DNA from: Streptomyces sp. NBC_01707
GTDB taxonomy: Bacteria; Actinomycetota; Actinomycetes; Streptomycetales; Streptomycetaceae
DNA length: 64,000 nt
Assembly: GCF_041438805.1 (NCBI RefSeq)
Contig: NZ_CP109190.1
Coordinates: 310,001-374,000, forward strand
Direction of reading: 5' to 3'
Made by a program: the position numbers and the translations under genes. The notes under the pieces are model-generated. The model searched no databases. It worked only from the letters and a program-made list of their open reading frames with translations, and was not told the DNA's origin. This document shows positions 8,962 through 17,558 of the stretch, piece after piece; position 1 is the stretch's first letter, and every line of letters starts with the position of its first letter.

Positions 8962-9378
8962 ATGCAGAACGCAGGCAACGGCGATGTCGACCGTCAGGGC
9001 CTCAGCTACTACCCGTGGTGGCTGGACAACCTGGCCGACGACGCCACCCTGGAAGGCGCGGCGATGAACGGCACTGCGCGCGGCGCCGAGACGGTCCGCT
9101 CCATCGTGGTCAAGGCCCGCGAACTGTACGGGCACCAGGACTTCAGCTACGCCGGCGACTTCGGCGACGACGGCTTCCTCGAGATCTACGACTCCTCGAT
9201 TCACGGCGAGCCCCTGAAGGTCGTCGTCACGGTCACCCGCAACGCCGCCGGGCAGGCCCAGGACCTCGCGGTACTGCACCGCCCGCGCAACGCGATGCTG
9301 CTCTTCTCCCGCCTCATGCACGAGAAGTTCGCCGGCACCCCCGTCGCCGACCACTTCCTCGCCGAGGACGAGTCCTGA
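8962..9378 (+). CDS. NTF2-like (SnoaL-type) protein
   Basis: 138 residues. The ATG at 8962 is preceded by GAAGGAGA. The pattern PWWLDNLADDATLEGAAMNG, GAETVRSIVVKARELY and the C-terminal LLLFSRLMHEKFAGTPVADHF fits nuclear-transport-factor-2-fold proteins with a cone-shaped small-molecule pocket. The function cannot be predicted; members range from isomerases to stress proteins. It stands alone between two broken genes. Confidence 0.65.
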   Translation: MQNAGNGDVDRQGLSYYPWWLDNLADDATLEGAAMNGTARGAETVRSIVVKARELYGHQDFSYAGDFGDDGFLEIYDSSIHGEPLKVVVTVTRNAAGQAQDLAVLHRPRNAMLLFSRLMHEKFAGTPVADHFLAEDES

Positions 9379-9645
9379 ATCAGCGCCCCGGGGCGTGCGG
9401 ACGCTACCGGCCTGCGACCCGGGCGGCCCGCTGCGCTGCCACCACAGCTCGTGCGGCAGTTCGCGGCGGCGCTGTGCCAGGGCCTCGAGCAGGGCGAGCA
9501 GGTGGGCGGCTGATCGCGGCTGATCAGGCAGTTTCCGCAGTGGAAGCAGCCGAGGAAGGAGACCTGCCACGGCTGCTGGGTGAGAGAGCATCGGTCGGCG
9601 GGCGGCGCGGACGGGGGAGGATCACGCGCCGCCCGCCCGGTCCGG

Positions 9646-10100
9646 TCAGAGGAGTTCCTCGCGGTACAGGCCGAGTGCCTTGACCACAGGTTCGTTGGAG
9701 TAGGCGAACAGCACCGCGTCGGAGGATGAATCGACGATGTGGTGGTAGGAAGTCCAGGACGGCACCACGAAAATGTCCTTGTCCGTCCAGGCGAACTCCT
9801 CGCCGTTGATGACCGTGCGGCCCTCGCCGCGCACGACGTGCAGGGTCGTCGCGGCGGTGTGTCGGCGTGCGGCGCCGCGGAAGCCGGGGACCAGCCGCTG
9901 CACGCGGCAAGAAGTCGTCGGGAGGACCGGCCCGCCGGTCCACGGGTTGGTGTACTTCAGAGAGATGCCGTCCACCTCGCTGCCGGTGGCATGGCCGGCA
10001 ATGGCAGCGAAGGCGCGCTCGGTCTCCGCCCAGGGGTACTTGCCGACCGGAGAGGACAGCGTCGCCGGCGGCGTCCCGTAGGGCTCCAGAGGAATAGAGT
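9646..10100 (-). pseudogene. Gentisate 1,2-dioxygenase-like cupin, N-terminally truncated
   Basis: The C-terminal cupin of gentisate/1-hydroxy-2-naphthoate dioxygenases is clear: LKYTNPWTGGPVLPTTSCRV, ARRHTAATTLHVVRGEGRTV, DIFVVPSWTSYHHIVDSS, LFAYSNEPVVKALGLYREEL. The larger N-terminal part with the first cupin and its metal ligands is missing. Homology fades upstream of about 10100, where unrelated sequence begins. The family normally opens the ring of gentisate using Fe(II); this fragment should be inactive. Confidence 0.72.
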
Positions 10101-10517
10101 GCCCCGGGGGCGGACCGCACCGTACCGGTCCGCCCTTTCGTGGGCGTAGTAACTGCAACGACACTCCGTGGCGTTGCGGGTGCCGCGTCGTTGATGGTTG
10201 CGTGGGAGACGTTCAGCCACCGTGTACACCCAGGCCGGTGCCACAGAGGAAGCGGAAACCTCACGCACCCGCACCCGCAATCCCCCGCCCCCGCAGTCCA
10301 GCGACGAGTGAACAGTCCGGCTTCGCGAGCAGCTACCTACGGCGCAGACGGAACAGGAACCCGTTGGCCTCGGCGGTCCCCGCAGCCGTGACCGCCCCGT
10401 TCTGCCGTCTGCGGCTGCTGACTGTCGTGATTGTGCGGCAGACCGTGCACGGCCCTCGCGGAGATACGGCCTCACCCCGCGGACGAGCGCCGGACGTGCC
10501 GGTGGAACGGCTCGTTC
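10101..10517. other. No gene recognised
   Basis: Sequence between the truncated cupin gene and the reductase stop. Several open frames exist in this GC-rich stretch, but none shows recognisable motifs. Confidence 0.4.
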
Positions 10518-11528
10518 CTAAGCGACCGTGAGCACGATCTTGCCCTGGATGTGCCCTCGGGCGGCGCGTTCGTGCGCGGCTCGGGCATCCGCGAGCGCAA
10601 ACGTGCTGTCGATCGCGACGCGGACCGTGCCCGCGTCGAGCAGGCGTCCCAGTTCGGCGAGCTGTGCGCCGTTCGAGCGGACCTGGGTGCCCGTGACGGT
10701 GACGCCCAGCTTCGCGTTTTCTTCTTCGTCGAATTCGCCGAAGAACACGGGGAACTGGGAGCCGCCCCGCTTGAGCGTGCGCAGGAGGCGCTTGCTGTGG
10801 GGGCCGCCGACGGCGTCGAGAACGAGGTCGACGTCGTGCACGAGTTCCTCGGGACGGCTCTTGGTGTAGTCGATGAACTCGTCGGCGCCGAGCTCGCTCA
10901 GGAACGATTCATGCGCGCCCGACGCCACCGCGATGACACGTGCCCCCTTCCATTTCGCCAGCTGCAGCGCGAAGTGCCCCACGCCGCCCGCGGCGCCGTT
11001 GATGAGTACCGTCACGTTGGTGTCGAGTGGCACCGGACGATGCTGCGCCGCCTGGAAGGGCGATGGGTGATCGTGTCCGAGGTCGATCAGGAACTGCCAC
11101 GCGGTGAGCCCGGCCATGGGCGCCCCGGCGGCGTGCACGTGATCGATGCCGGCCGGTTTGAGTGCGAGGTCCGACGCAGGCGCGGCCACGTACTCGGCAT
11201 ATGTGCTGCCGTCGAAGCTGGGGAAGCGAAGGAGACCGAAGACTTCATCACCGACGCAGAAGCCGTCCACATCCGCGGCGACGGCCTCGACGACGCCCGA
11301 CAGGTCCGTCCCCGGAATCACCGGCAGGCTGAACTTCGGCCTCACTTCCGGCGGGAGGTTGGACATCCCGTCGCGCAGGTACCAGTCGGGAGGGTTGACG
11401 CCGACCGCGTGCACGCGAACGAGCACCTCGCCCGGTCCCGGCTCGGGTATCGGCACCTCGTCGTGACGCAGAACTTCAGGGCCGCCGTGCTCATGGAGCC
11501 GGACCGCCCTCATCGTGTGTGTCGGCAT
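10518..11528 (-). CDS. Medium-chain NADP-dependent oxidoreductase
   Basis: 336 residues from the ATG at 11528 (MPTHTMRAVRLHEHGGPEVL); CAGGAGAAAA lies just upstream. The GroES-like domain (HAVGVNPPDWYLRDGM, LPVIPGTDLSGVVEAVAADV) precedes a Rossmann motif (INGAAGGVGHFALQLAKWKG) and ends with the typical ARGHIQGKIVLTVA. This fits quinone/crotonyl-type NADPH reductases without zinc ligands. It is divergent from the TetR gene at 11640; the tripled motif between them suggests repression relieved by a substrate-like ligand. Confidence 0.9.
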   Translation of the reverse strand: MPTHTMRAVRLHEHGGPEVLRHDEVPIPEPGPGEVLVRVHAVGVNPPDWYLRDGMSNLPPEVRPKFSLPVIPGTDLSGVVEAVAADVDGFCVGDEVFGLLRFPSFDGSTYAEYVAAPASDLALKPAGIDHVHAAGAPMAGLTAWQFLIDLGHDHPSPFQAAQHRPVPLDTNVTVLINGAAGGVGHFALQLAKWKGARVIAVASGAHESFLSELGADEFIDYTKSRPEELVHDVDLVLDAVGGPHSKRLLRTLKRGGSQFPVFFGEFDEEENAKLGVTVTGTQVRSNGAQLAELGRLLDAGTVRVAIDSTFALADARAAHERAARGHIQGKIVLTVA

Positions 11529-11561
11529 CGTTTTCTCCTGCCCGCGTTGCGGGATAGTCTT

Positions 11562-11625
11562 ATTCGGATCAGCGATCCACATAAGTGGACCACTGATCCG
11601 AATATATGGACCACTGATCCGGATA
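11562..11625. promoter_or_regulatory. Operator cluster for the TetR regulator
   Basis: An inverted repeat of 19-base arms, ATTCGGATCAGCGATCCAC (11562-11580) and GTGGACCACTGATCCGAAT (11585-11603), matches at 17 of 19 positions. A further direct copy, TGGACCACTGATCCGGATA, lies at 11607-11625. The cluster is centred in the divergent promoter region and ends 15 bases before the TetR start. Confidence 0.65.
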
Positions 11626-11639
11626 GTCAAGAGGGACAG

Positions 11640-12230
11640 ATGCGTGCCGACGCCAGGAAGAACCGCGACCACCTGCTCGCAGTAGCGGGCACCGCCATCA
11701 CCGAGCAAGGCGTCGACGTGTCACTGCGCGACATCGCGCGCAGGGCCGATGTCGGACTCGCGACCCTGCTGCGCCACTTCCCGACGCGCGAGGCGCTGCT
11801 CGACGCCCTGCTCCGCACGAGCTTCGACGAGCTGACCGCCGAGGCAGACGCCCTCGATACGTCCGACTCCCCCGACGATGCGCTCGTCTCATGGCTGCGC
11901 GACTGCGTCGCGTGGACGACCGAGTACCGGGGCGCGATCGCGCTGATGGCAGCCGCCATCGAGGACACCGAGTCCGCACTTCACACTTCGTGCGTCACTC
12001 TGCGCGCGGCCGGTGCGCGGCTCCTCGCCCGCGCCCAGGCCGCCGGCACGGCGCGCACCGACATCGATGGCGCCGACTTGTTCGCGCTGGTAACGGCGCT
12101 CGCCTGGCTCGGCGATCAACGCTCGCTCGCGCCACGCGCCGGTCACCTCTTCGACGTTGTCGCAAGCGCGATCCTGACCAGCGCAGCGAACAGCGACACC
12201 CAGGGAGAACGCCACCCCTCGCGCCCGTAA
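11640..12230 (+). CDS. TetR/AcrR-family transcriptional regulator
   Basis: 196 residues starting MRADARKNRDHLLAVAGTAI. The HTH is DVSLRDIARRADVGLATLLR followed by HFPTREALLDALL. The C-terminal region resembles the SbtR-like group seen beside reductases. It is closely similar in layout to the 3990-4670 regulator: TetR divergent from a medium-chain reductase, with a palindromic operator between. Confidence 0.9.
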   Translation: MRADARKNRDHLLAVAGTAITEQGVDVSLRDIARRADVGLATLLRHFPTREALLDALLRTSFDELTAEADALDTSDSPDDALVSWLRDCVAWTTEYRGAIALMAAAIEDTESALHTSCVTLRAAGARLLARAQAAGTARTDIDGADLFALVTALAWLGDQRSLAPRAGHLFDVVASAILTSAANSDTQGERHPSRP

Positions 12231-13060
12231 CCGAAGTCGTCGCGCGCGGGACCGGCGAACTCGGCCGTGCACCCAACAAGTGCGGATCGACGCCGAGTCC
12301 GCCAAGGCGGTTGCCGGTTCCTGCTGAACGGCCGGGACATAGCCACCATCGCCGCGCACGAACTGCTCCGAGGCATCTACGTCATCCAGCAGGCAGCGTT
12401 GGCTGCCGATCAACGCTCGCAGGAGCGCGGCCGCCTGGGGCGTGTCCGAGCCGCGTGGCGAAAAGCCAAGTCGGCTGGTGTCTCTCTCATTCACCCGGCG
12501 CAGCTGGCTCATCTCCCGACGCAGCTGGGCAACGAGGGTTCTGGTCGGGTGATCCTCTAGCTGTACGCGCCTGAAGGCAGGGTCTCTCGGTGGCTCGGGG
12601 CGATGGTCACGCGGATGAGCCGGCTCCGGCAGGGCGGCGGGCCGCCGACCAGCACTGAAATGCCCCCGGCACCCCCGGAAGTCGCAGGCTCGCTCGCCTG
12701 CTCGGCAGGGCGAAGTCAGCAATCGGAAAACCCGACGCGACACGCTCACCGGGCAACAACTCGCGCAGCTCGCCGAGCTGGGTGTCGACCAGGTGGCGTG
12801 AGCTCCGACTCGCGTTCGCAACGCCGTGGACGCTACGTCGTCGTGGGACGACGTGTTGGAATGTGTCGGCGACGGCCGCGAGTGCTTCGGTGCGGAACCG
12901 GCGGGCGTAATGGCGCCCGTTGGCGTCTGTGTGGTCGAGGGCCTCCTTGCCGGCTGTGCTGCGACTCCGCCTGCTGTAGAGGTGGGGAGATGCGCTCGCC
13001 TCGTCGGGGATGTTCCAGCGGCGGGTGTTGCGCGAGCGGCCTGGACCGTCAGTGCTTATT
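12231..13060. other. Degenerate region with a helicase-associated domain scrap
   Basis: No intact gene. Near 12720-12801 one plus frame reads NRKTRRDTLTGQQLAQLAEL and then GVDQVA before a stop. This is the ending typical of the helicase-associated (HA) repeat in large Streptomyces helicase-like proteins. The rest (12231-12700 and 12802-13060) gave nothing I could identify. Confidence 0.4.
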
Positions 13061-13079
13061 CTGCGACGTAGCGTCGCAG
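13061..13079. promoter_or_regulatory. Perfect palindrome upstream of the SDR gene
   Basis: CTGCGACG-TAG-CGTCGCAG, 8-bp arms with a 3-base centre, ending 20 bases before the ATG at 13099. The position suggests an operator overlapping the promoter or leader. No adjacent regulator gene accompanies it. Confidence 0.5.
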
Positions 13080-13098
13080 CAATCGTTTGGAGCCTTCC

Positions 13099-13986
13099 AT
13101 GCGCGTGTTCGTCACCGGAGCCAGCGGCAGCATTGGCTCAGTTGTCGTTCCCGAACTCATCGCCGCTGGTCACGAGGTCCTCGGCCTGGTGCGTTCCGAT
13201 GCGGCGGCTGCGGCCGTCGCCGCTGCCGGCGGGACGCCGCTCCGCGGAGACCTCACCGACCTTGACAGCCTCCGCGCCGGCGCCGCGCAGGCCGATGGTG
13301 TCATCAACCTGGCCTTCAGCAACGACTGGAACAACTTGGAGCAGGGCATCGACGAGGAAGCGCGCGCCCTGCAGACCCTCGGGGCCGCACTCGCGGGCAG
13401 TGGCAAGCCGTTCGTGCATGCCGGCCTCACGCCGATGATGCCAGGCCACGTCTCCACCGAGGAGGACCCCGACACCACCGACGGTCCGGTCGGTGGCCGC
13501 GGCCGCAATTCCGGCACGGTACTGGCTCTGGCCGCCCAGGGCGTCCGGTCCTCTGTCGTGCGGCTGCCGCGTTCCGTGCATCAGCGCGGGTCGCAGTACG
13601 GCTTCTGCTCGGTGCTCATCGCCGCCGCGCAGAAAACGGGCGTGTCAGCGTACGTCGGTGACGGCACGCAGCGCTGGCCGGCGGTCAACCGGCTCGACGC
13701 CGCAGCGCTGTTCCGCATCGCACTCGAGGACGCCGCGCCGGGCACGGTCCTGCACGCGGTAGCCGACGGGGGCGACACCATGCGGTCGCTGGCCGAGGCC
13801 ATCGGCGGCGTGCTCGACGTGCCGGTCGAGTCGGCGCCGCCTGAGCGCTTCGGCGTCATCGGTCGCGTGTTCGCCCTTGACATGCCGTCGTCGAGTGCAC
13901 TGACCCGGGAACGGTTCGGCTGGCAGCCCACCCACCCGAGCCTGATCGACGACCTCACTGCCGGCGACTATCCCGCCCTGGGCTGA
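13099..13986 (+). CDS. NAD(P)-dependent epimerase/dehydratase-like SDR
   Basis: 295 residues. It starts MRVFVTGASGSIGSVVVPEL with the GxxGxxG dinucleotide motif of extended SDR and NmrA-type proteins, then LVRSDAAAAAVAAAGGTPLR and GDLTDLDSLRAGAAQADGVI. It lacks a clear YxxxK active site: the segment after LVHAG-like text reads SGTVLALAAQGVRSSVVRLP. It may therefore bind NAD(P) as a sensor or act as an atypical reductase. It is controlled from the palindromic region just upstream. It ends about 40 bases before the IS110 relic. Confidence 0.8.
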   Translation: MRVFVTGASGSIGSVVVPELIAAGHEVLGLVRSDAAAAAVAAAGGTPLRGDLTDLDSLRAGAAQADGVINLAFSNDWNNLEQGIDEEARALQTLGAALAGSGKPFVHAGLTPMMPGHVSTEEDPDTTDGPVGGRGRNSGTVLALAAQGVRSSVVRLPRSVHQRGSQYGFCSVLIAAAQKTGVSAYVGDGTQRWPAVNRLDAAALFRIALEDAAPGTVLHAVADGGDTMRSLAEAIGGVLDVPVESAPPERFGVIGRVFALDMPSSSALTRERFGWQPTHPSLIDDLTAGDYPALG

Positions 13987-14025
13987 AGTCCACGGGATGC
14001 CTCCGGGACCGGGCAGGGTGAGTGA

Positions 14026-14290
14026 CTACTGACTTTCCGTCTGCAGGGCGGCGATCTCGAAGACTCGGCCGTCGCGTATGAGAGCCCAGAAATTGTTCAA
14101 TCGACGCCGCGCGAGGGCAATGACTGCTTGCCTGTGGTTCTTGCCTTCAGCTCTCTTGCGGTCGTAGAACGCCTCGGGGTGGGGCAGCAGCGGGCAGCGA
14201 CTTGCGCGGACATGTAGAAGACCCGCAGCAGGCGCCGGCAGTAGCGCCGTGGACGGCGCATATTGCCGCTGATCCGTCCAGAGTCTCTGG
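14026..14290 (-). pseudogene. IS110-family transposase C-terminal relic
   Basis: The C-terminal tail EAFYDRKRAEGKNHRQAVIA followed by LARRRLNNFWALIRDGRVFE is typical of the IS110 transposase_20 region. Just upstream the matching residues (RRYCRRLLRVFYMSAQVAAR) are in another frame, so a frameshift lies near 14190. Nothing of the DEDD catalytic half is left. The relic borders the CRISPR/transposase block. Confidence 0.6.
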
Positions 14291-14301
14291 GAACCGGGCC
14301 C

Positions 14302-14329
14302 CGTGTAGGCCGGACTTAAGCGGCCTACA
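14302..14329. terminator. Hairpin downstream of tniB
   Basis: GTGTAGGCCG and CGGCCTACAC pair perfectly over 10 bp around an 8-base loop. It lies 164 bases beyond the tniB stop, without a T tract. It could end the cas-tni transcript, or be part of the neighbouring relic. Confidence 0.35.
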
Positions 14330-14492
14330 CCGGGTTCGGCCCAGGAGTTCGGTGTCGTTGGCCTGGAGGACGTCGAACGCGGAAGTGTGCAGGTTCGCAG
14401 TTCCTCAGACTGACGTGTGGACGAACCCTTGCGGGGACTACAGGTACGCCTTGGCCGATGCCGTACAACGTGCCGTGTTGCGAAGTCTGTGG

Positions 14493-15272
14493 CTACCGGC
14501 GGGTGGTGGGGTCGAGCCTGCTGAACACGGCGGCGACCAGGTCGCGGCTGTACTCCGGGTGGGGCGGGGTGTTCATCGCTTCCTGCAGGAGGTATGTGAT
14601 CTTGGCCCATTGCCGGAAGTTGCCGTGGCAGGCGAGGTCGTCGATCCACAGGAGGTCGTCGGGGGGCGTGTGTGTCCAGACGGGGTGGTATTGCGGGATG
14701 GTGGTGAGGACCTCGGTCGGGGTGAGGGGCTTGTAGCGCTGCCAGATGAGGATGCGGGAGTCGAGCGCAGGCCGGTTCTTGATCTTTTGGTAGGTGGTTT
14801 CGGCGCCGACGAGGACGACGGACAGTCGGGTCTCTTCGTCGTCCCACAGTTCGCGGATGAACTCGAAGGTCCTGGTGTCCAGCCATTGCGCTTCGTCGAC
14901 GACGAGCACGCGAGGCCCTTCGGAGAGTGCGCTTTTGATCATGGTTTCGCATCGGGTGCTGTTGGCGGGTGCTTCGCCGGGCAGGCCCAGCTTGTTGTAG
15001 AGCGAGGCGCGCAGGGCTTGGATCTTCGCGGAGCTGACTTTGATGCGCAGGGTGGTGTGGGGTGCGAGTTCGTCGAGGTGGAGGTTGACGGCGAAGGTCT
15101 TGCCCAGGCCCACGCCTCCGTGGATGCACATGATGGCGCCGTTGCCGTTGTCGGCGCCCAGGGTGGTGACGAGGTTGGCGTAGGTCTCTTCGCTGGCGTT
15201 GGTGAGGATGGGGCGAGCGCCAGCAAGGCCGAGGTAGTGGTAGTTGGGGTTGGTTTCGGGCGGGGTGGTCAT
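14493..15272 (-). CDS. TniB/MuB-like AAA+ transposition ATPase
   Basis: 259 residues. The ATG at 15272 overlaps the end of the transposase gene (ATGA), which implies translational coupling. Walker A is GGVGLGKT (residues 52-59), Walker B is VLVVDEAQ (about 122-129), and VVLVGAE is a sensor-like segment. This is the AAA_22/TniB type of ATPase that activates Mu- and Tn7-like DDE transposases and helps select target DNA. It is the last gene of the operon that begins with cas3. No tniQ homologue follows it. An IstB-like helper is an alternative label, but the partner transposase has a Mu-type C-terminus. Confidence 0.85.
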   Translation of the reverse strand: MTTPPETNPNYHYLGLAGARPILTNASEETYANLVTTLGADNGNGAIMCIHGGVGLGKTFAVNLHLDELAPHTTLRIKVSSAKIQALRASLYNKLGLPGEAPANSTRCETMIKSALSEGPRVLVVDEAQWLDTRTFEFIRELWDDEETRLSVVLVGAETTYQKIKNRPALDSRILIWQRYKPLTPTEVLTTIPQYHPVWTHTPPDDLLWIDDLACHGNFRQWAKITYLLQEAMNTPPHPEYSRDLVAAVFSRLDPTTRR

Positions 15273-16858
15273 GGCTTCTCCTGAGTGGGCGGCTTCGGGG
15301 AGTCGGCCTTGGGGGCAGTCCAGCGTTCGGAGGTCGGCTTGGGGCGGGGCAGGAGATCGGGGCGTGCCTCGGCTGCCAGGTCGCCGGCTTGGAGGTCGCG
15401 GAGCTGGGCGGCTGCTTCCTGCGCGGTGAGGCGGTTGAGGAGTGTCGGCGGGACGGGGGCTGAGGTGGCGGCGTAGCGGGCGCGGGCGTTCTTGCGGGCC
15501 TTGTTTCGCTTGGTGGCGAAGTGGTCGGCTTCGCGCTGCCAGGCACGTCTTAAGGAGCGGGCCTGCTGGGGGGTCATTTCGTCGGCGCGTGTGGCGGGGC
15601 CGCGGTAGCGGCCTGTGTCCGCGTCGTAGAGCTCGACCTGGTGGTAGTGGTGGGGTTCGTGGCGTAGGTGTACTTGTTCGCCGGCGTTGCCGTGGCCGTG
15701 CATCCAGTCGCCGACGTAGTAGGCGCCCTTCCAGTGGACGCCTTTGCTGGTGATGGTCAGTGGCGGGCCGTGGCGTTCGAGGGTGTAGGTGTGCAGGACG
15801 AGCGGGTCGATGGTGTCGATGGGGGTCGGGTCTGCTTGCCAGGCCTGTGCGGGGGTGCGGCGGTGGAGGCGGGCGATGGTGTGTTCGTGGTTCCACCAGT
15901 CGACCCATTGCAGGACGAGGGTGACGAAGGCTTCGTAGTGGAGGAGTTCGTCCATGTCCCAGGTGACGGTGGGGCGTTTGTCGCGGCGGCTGACCGGTGC
16001 GTGGGTGTAGCCGGGTAGGCCCATGAAGAGCGTGTGTTTGACGGCCGCGTTGAGGGATTCGACAGTGCCTTTGAGATAGGGGCTGTTGGGGGGCAGCACG
16101 ATCAGTTCGGTGCCGAAGGCTTTGAGCGCGTGCTCGACAGTGGGGCTGAGGAAGTCGCGGCCGTTGTCGACGCGTACGAGGGCAGGGATGCCGCCGAAGG
16201 GCCGGTGGTGTTCTCCGCACAGCACTGCGTCGCGGAAGGCGGCGAGGATCGCTTCCCGGCTGGGTGTGTGGGGGGTGATGGCGATGCCGCAGATCACGGC
16301 GGTGGCGTGGTCGATGAACCAGGTGATCCAGGGCTTATGTGGCTGTCCTTCGAAGTTGACCCAGACGCTGGCTTCGACGTGGTCGGTCTCCCAGGCGTCG
16401 TTGCGGAAGCCGGGCCGGCGCTGGCCGTGGACATCGTGGCGGCGTCGGGCTTTTTCTCCGCCGCGCAGGGCAGCGCGTTGTCCTGGGCTGAGTTCGCGGT
16501 GCACGGCGCGGTGGAACGTTGCCAGTGTGACGCGCGGCGGGTGGTTCAGCAGTCCGTCTTTGATCAGTTCGCGGTAGGCCGCGGTAACGTTGCCGCACCA
16601 GCGGGTCAGTGCGTCGTGCATGGCTGGGGTGAGGGTGAAGTGGCGTCGGCCCTGGGGGGTGTAGGTGCCGTCGTGGGCATCGGCGTTGTCCATCCAGCGC
16701 CGCACGGTGCGCGGGCTGACCTGGAAGACCTCGCTGACGCCGCGCAGGGCGGCGGTGGTGAGTCGGTTGTCGTGGCGTAGGCGTAGGAGTCGCTGGATGG
16801 ATGCGTTGCGCAGGGTGGTCAGGTCGTAGGGGCCGTTGGGTGGGGGCGTGGCGGGCAC
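15269..16858 (-). CDS. TniA/MuA-like DDE transposase in the cas operon
   Basis: 529 residues. GTG start at 16858 with AAAGG about 8 bases upstream. An N-terminal HTH (TTAALRGVSEVFQVSPRTVR) is followed by the rve integrase core: D159 (WETDHVEASVW), D231 (VRVDNGRDFL) and E267 (KGTVESLNAAV), spaced as D-x35-E. The Mu transposase C-terminal barrel follows (TITSKGVHWKGAYYVGDW, EQVHLRHEPHHYHQVELYD). The family cuts the 3' ends of a transposon and joins them to target DNA with its ATPase partner. It begins only 40 bases after the cas6e stop, on the same strand, in the place normally held by cas1. No transposon end lies in that 40-base gap. The catalytic residues look intact. Confidence 0.88.
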   Translation of the reverse strand: MPATPPPNGPYDLTTLRNASIQRLLRLRHDNRLTTAALRGVSEVFQVSPRTVRRWMDNADAHDGTYTPQGRRHFTLTPAMHDALTRWCGNVTAAYRELIKDGLLNHPPRVTLATFHRAVHRELSPGQRAALRGGEKARRRHDVHGQRRPGFRNDAWETDHVEASVWVNFEGQPHKPWITWFIDHATAVICGIAITPHTPSREAILAAFRDAVLCGEHHRPFGGIPALVRVDNGRDFLSPTVEHALKAFGTELIVLPPNSPYLKGTVESLNAAVKHTLFMGLPGYTHAPVSRRDKRPTVTWDMDELLHYEAFVTLVLQWVDWWNHEHTIARLHRRTPAQAWQADPTPIDTIDPLVLHTYTLERHGPPLTITSKGVHWKGAYYVGDWMHGHGNAGEQVHLRHEPHHYHQVELYDADTGRYRGPATRADEMTPQQARSLRRAWQREADHFATKRNKARKNARARYAATSAPVPPTLLNRLTAQEAAAQLRDLQAGDLAAEARPDLLPRPKPTSERWTAPKADSPKPPTQEKP

Positions 16859-16898
16859 GCGGGTGCCTTTCTGCTGGGTTGGGCTGGCAGGGGTGGGG

Positions 16899-17558
16899 TC
16901 AGGCGGGGGCGAGGGAGAGGAGTCCGGCGCCGTAGGGCTTGCCGCGGCCGATGCCGTGCAGGACCGCGTGGCTGAGCTCTTCGGGGTCGCTGACGACGGC
17001 GGTGCCGTCGAAGCGGGTCAGGGCATGGAGGGGGCCTGGTTCTTTGCTGCGGCGGGGGAAGCGGATGGGGGTGGCGTCGGCGGTGATGACGGTGAGGCCT
17101 GCGGCTGTGGCGCGGCGGTGCCACCAGGTGAGGGCTTGTTCTCCGTGTAGGGGGGTGACGGTGCCGCGTTTCTTTGATCCGGGGTGGCGGTCTTCGGGGG
17201 CGAGGCGGCTGGCGCTGGCGTTCGCGGTGATGCGATAGCGGACGCGTTGTCCTGGTGTCAGGGCGTGGAACATGGGTGCGAGGTTGCGGGTTTCGGCGGT
17301 GCCGTAGGTGTCGGGCAGGCGGGTGAGGTCGGGCATGTGGTGGGACTGGATCAGCAGGGTGGGCGGGGTGTGGTCGGTGGCGGGCTCCAGGCGGAAGAGG
17401 AGGCCGGCTTTCTGGCGGGGGCTGTCGCCGAGGTGGTCGGGGGCCAGGCGCATGACGGTCTTGTGGAGCTGGGTGGCGTCGGCGAGGTCGCGGCGGACGG
17501 TTGTGCTGCGGCGGTTGAGGCGGATGCGTGTCAGCGTCGCCGTGGCGGTGGGGGTCAT
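16899..17558 (-). CDS. cas6e: Type I-E CRISPR RNA endonuclease Cas6e (Cse3)
   Basis: 219 residues from the ATG at 17558, which overlaps the cas5e stop as ATGA. Cas6e cuts the repeat hairpin of the precursor crRNA and keeps the 3' hairpin in Cascade. Visible features are the start TATLTRIRLNRRSTTVRRDL, the likely catalytic His32 in TQLHKTVMRL, and the C-terminal glycine-rich loop LHGIGRGKPYGAGLLSLAP. The length matches the family. The GC-rich 29-bp repeat of the nearby array forms the stem it would cut. Confidence 0.92.
   Translation of the reverse strand: MTPTATATLTRIRLNRRSTTVRRDLADATQLHKTVMRLAPDHLGDSPRQKAGLLFRLEPATDHTPPTLLIQSHHMPDLTRLPDTYGTAETRNLAPMFHALTPGQRVRYRITANASASRLAPEDRHPGSKKRGTVTPLHGEQALTWWHRRATAAGLTVITADATPIRFPRRSKEPGPLHALTRFDGTAVVSDPEELSHAVLHGIGRGKPYGAGLLSLAPA

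Noticed and set aside
10431..12230. 599-codon open frame joining the reverse complement of a reductase to a TetR gene
   Set aside because: Only the part from 11640 onward has protein-like motifs; the front is the antisense shadow of the reductase at 10518-11528.
14353..14403. Left transposon terminus TGTCG followed by TTCGCAGTTC
   Set aside because: Matches the right-side motif at only 9 of 10 positions over a short stretch and the terminal bases differ; too weak to annotate.
14026..14490. Possible tniQ gene downstream of tniB
   Set aside because: Only an IS110 relic and a hairpin are found; no zinc-finger or TniQ-like HTH pattern.
14202..16780. Long plus-strand frames opposite tniB and tniA
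   Set aside because: They are antisense shadows; the minus-strand frames carry Walker and DDE motifs, a GTG start with ribosome site and an ATGA overlap.
16859..16898. A transposon end between cas6e and tniA
   Set aside because: The 40-base gap has no inverted or repeated motif and contains the tniA ribosome site, so tniA-tniB do not look like a separately inserted element from this side.
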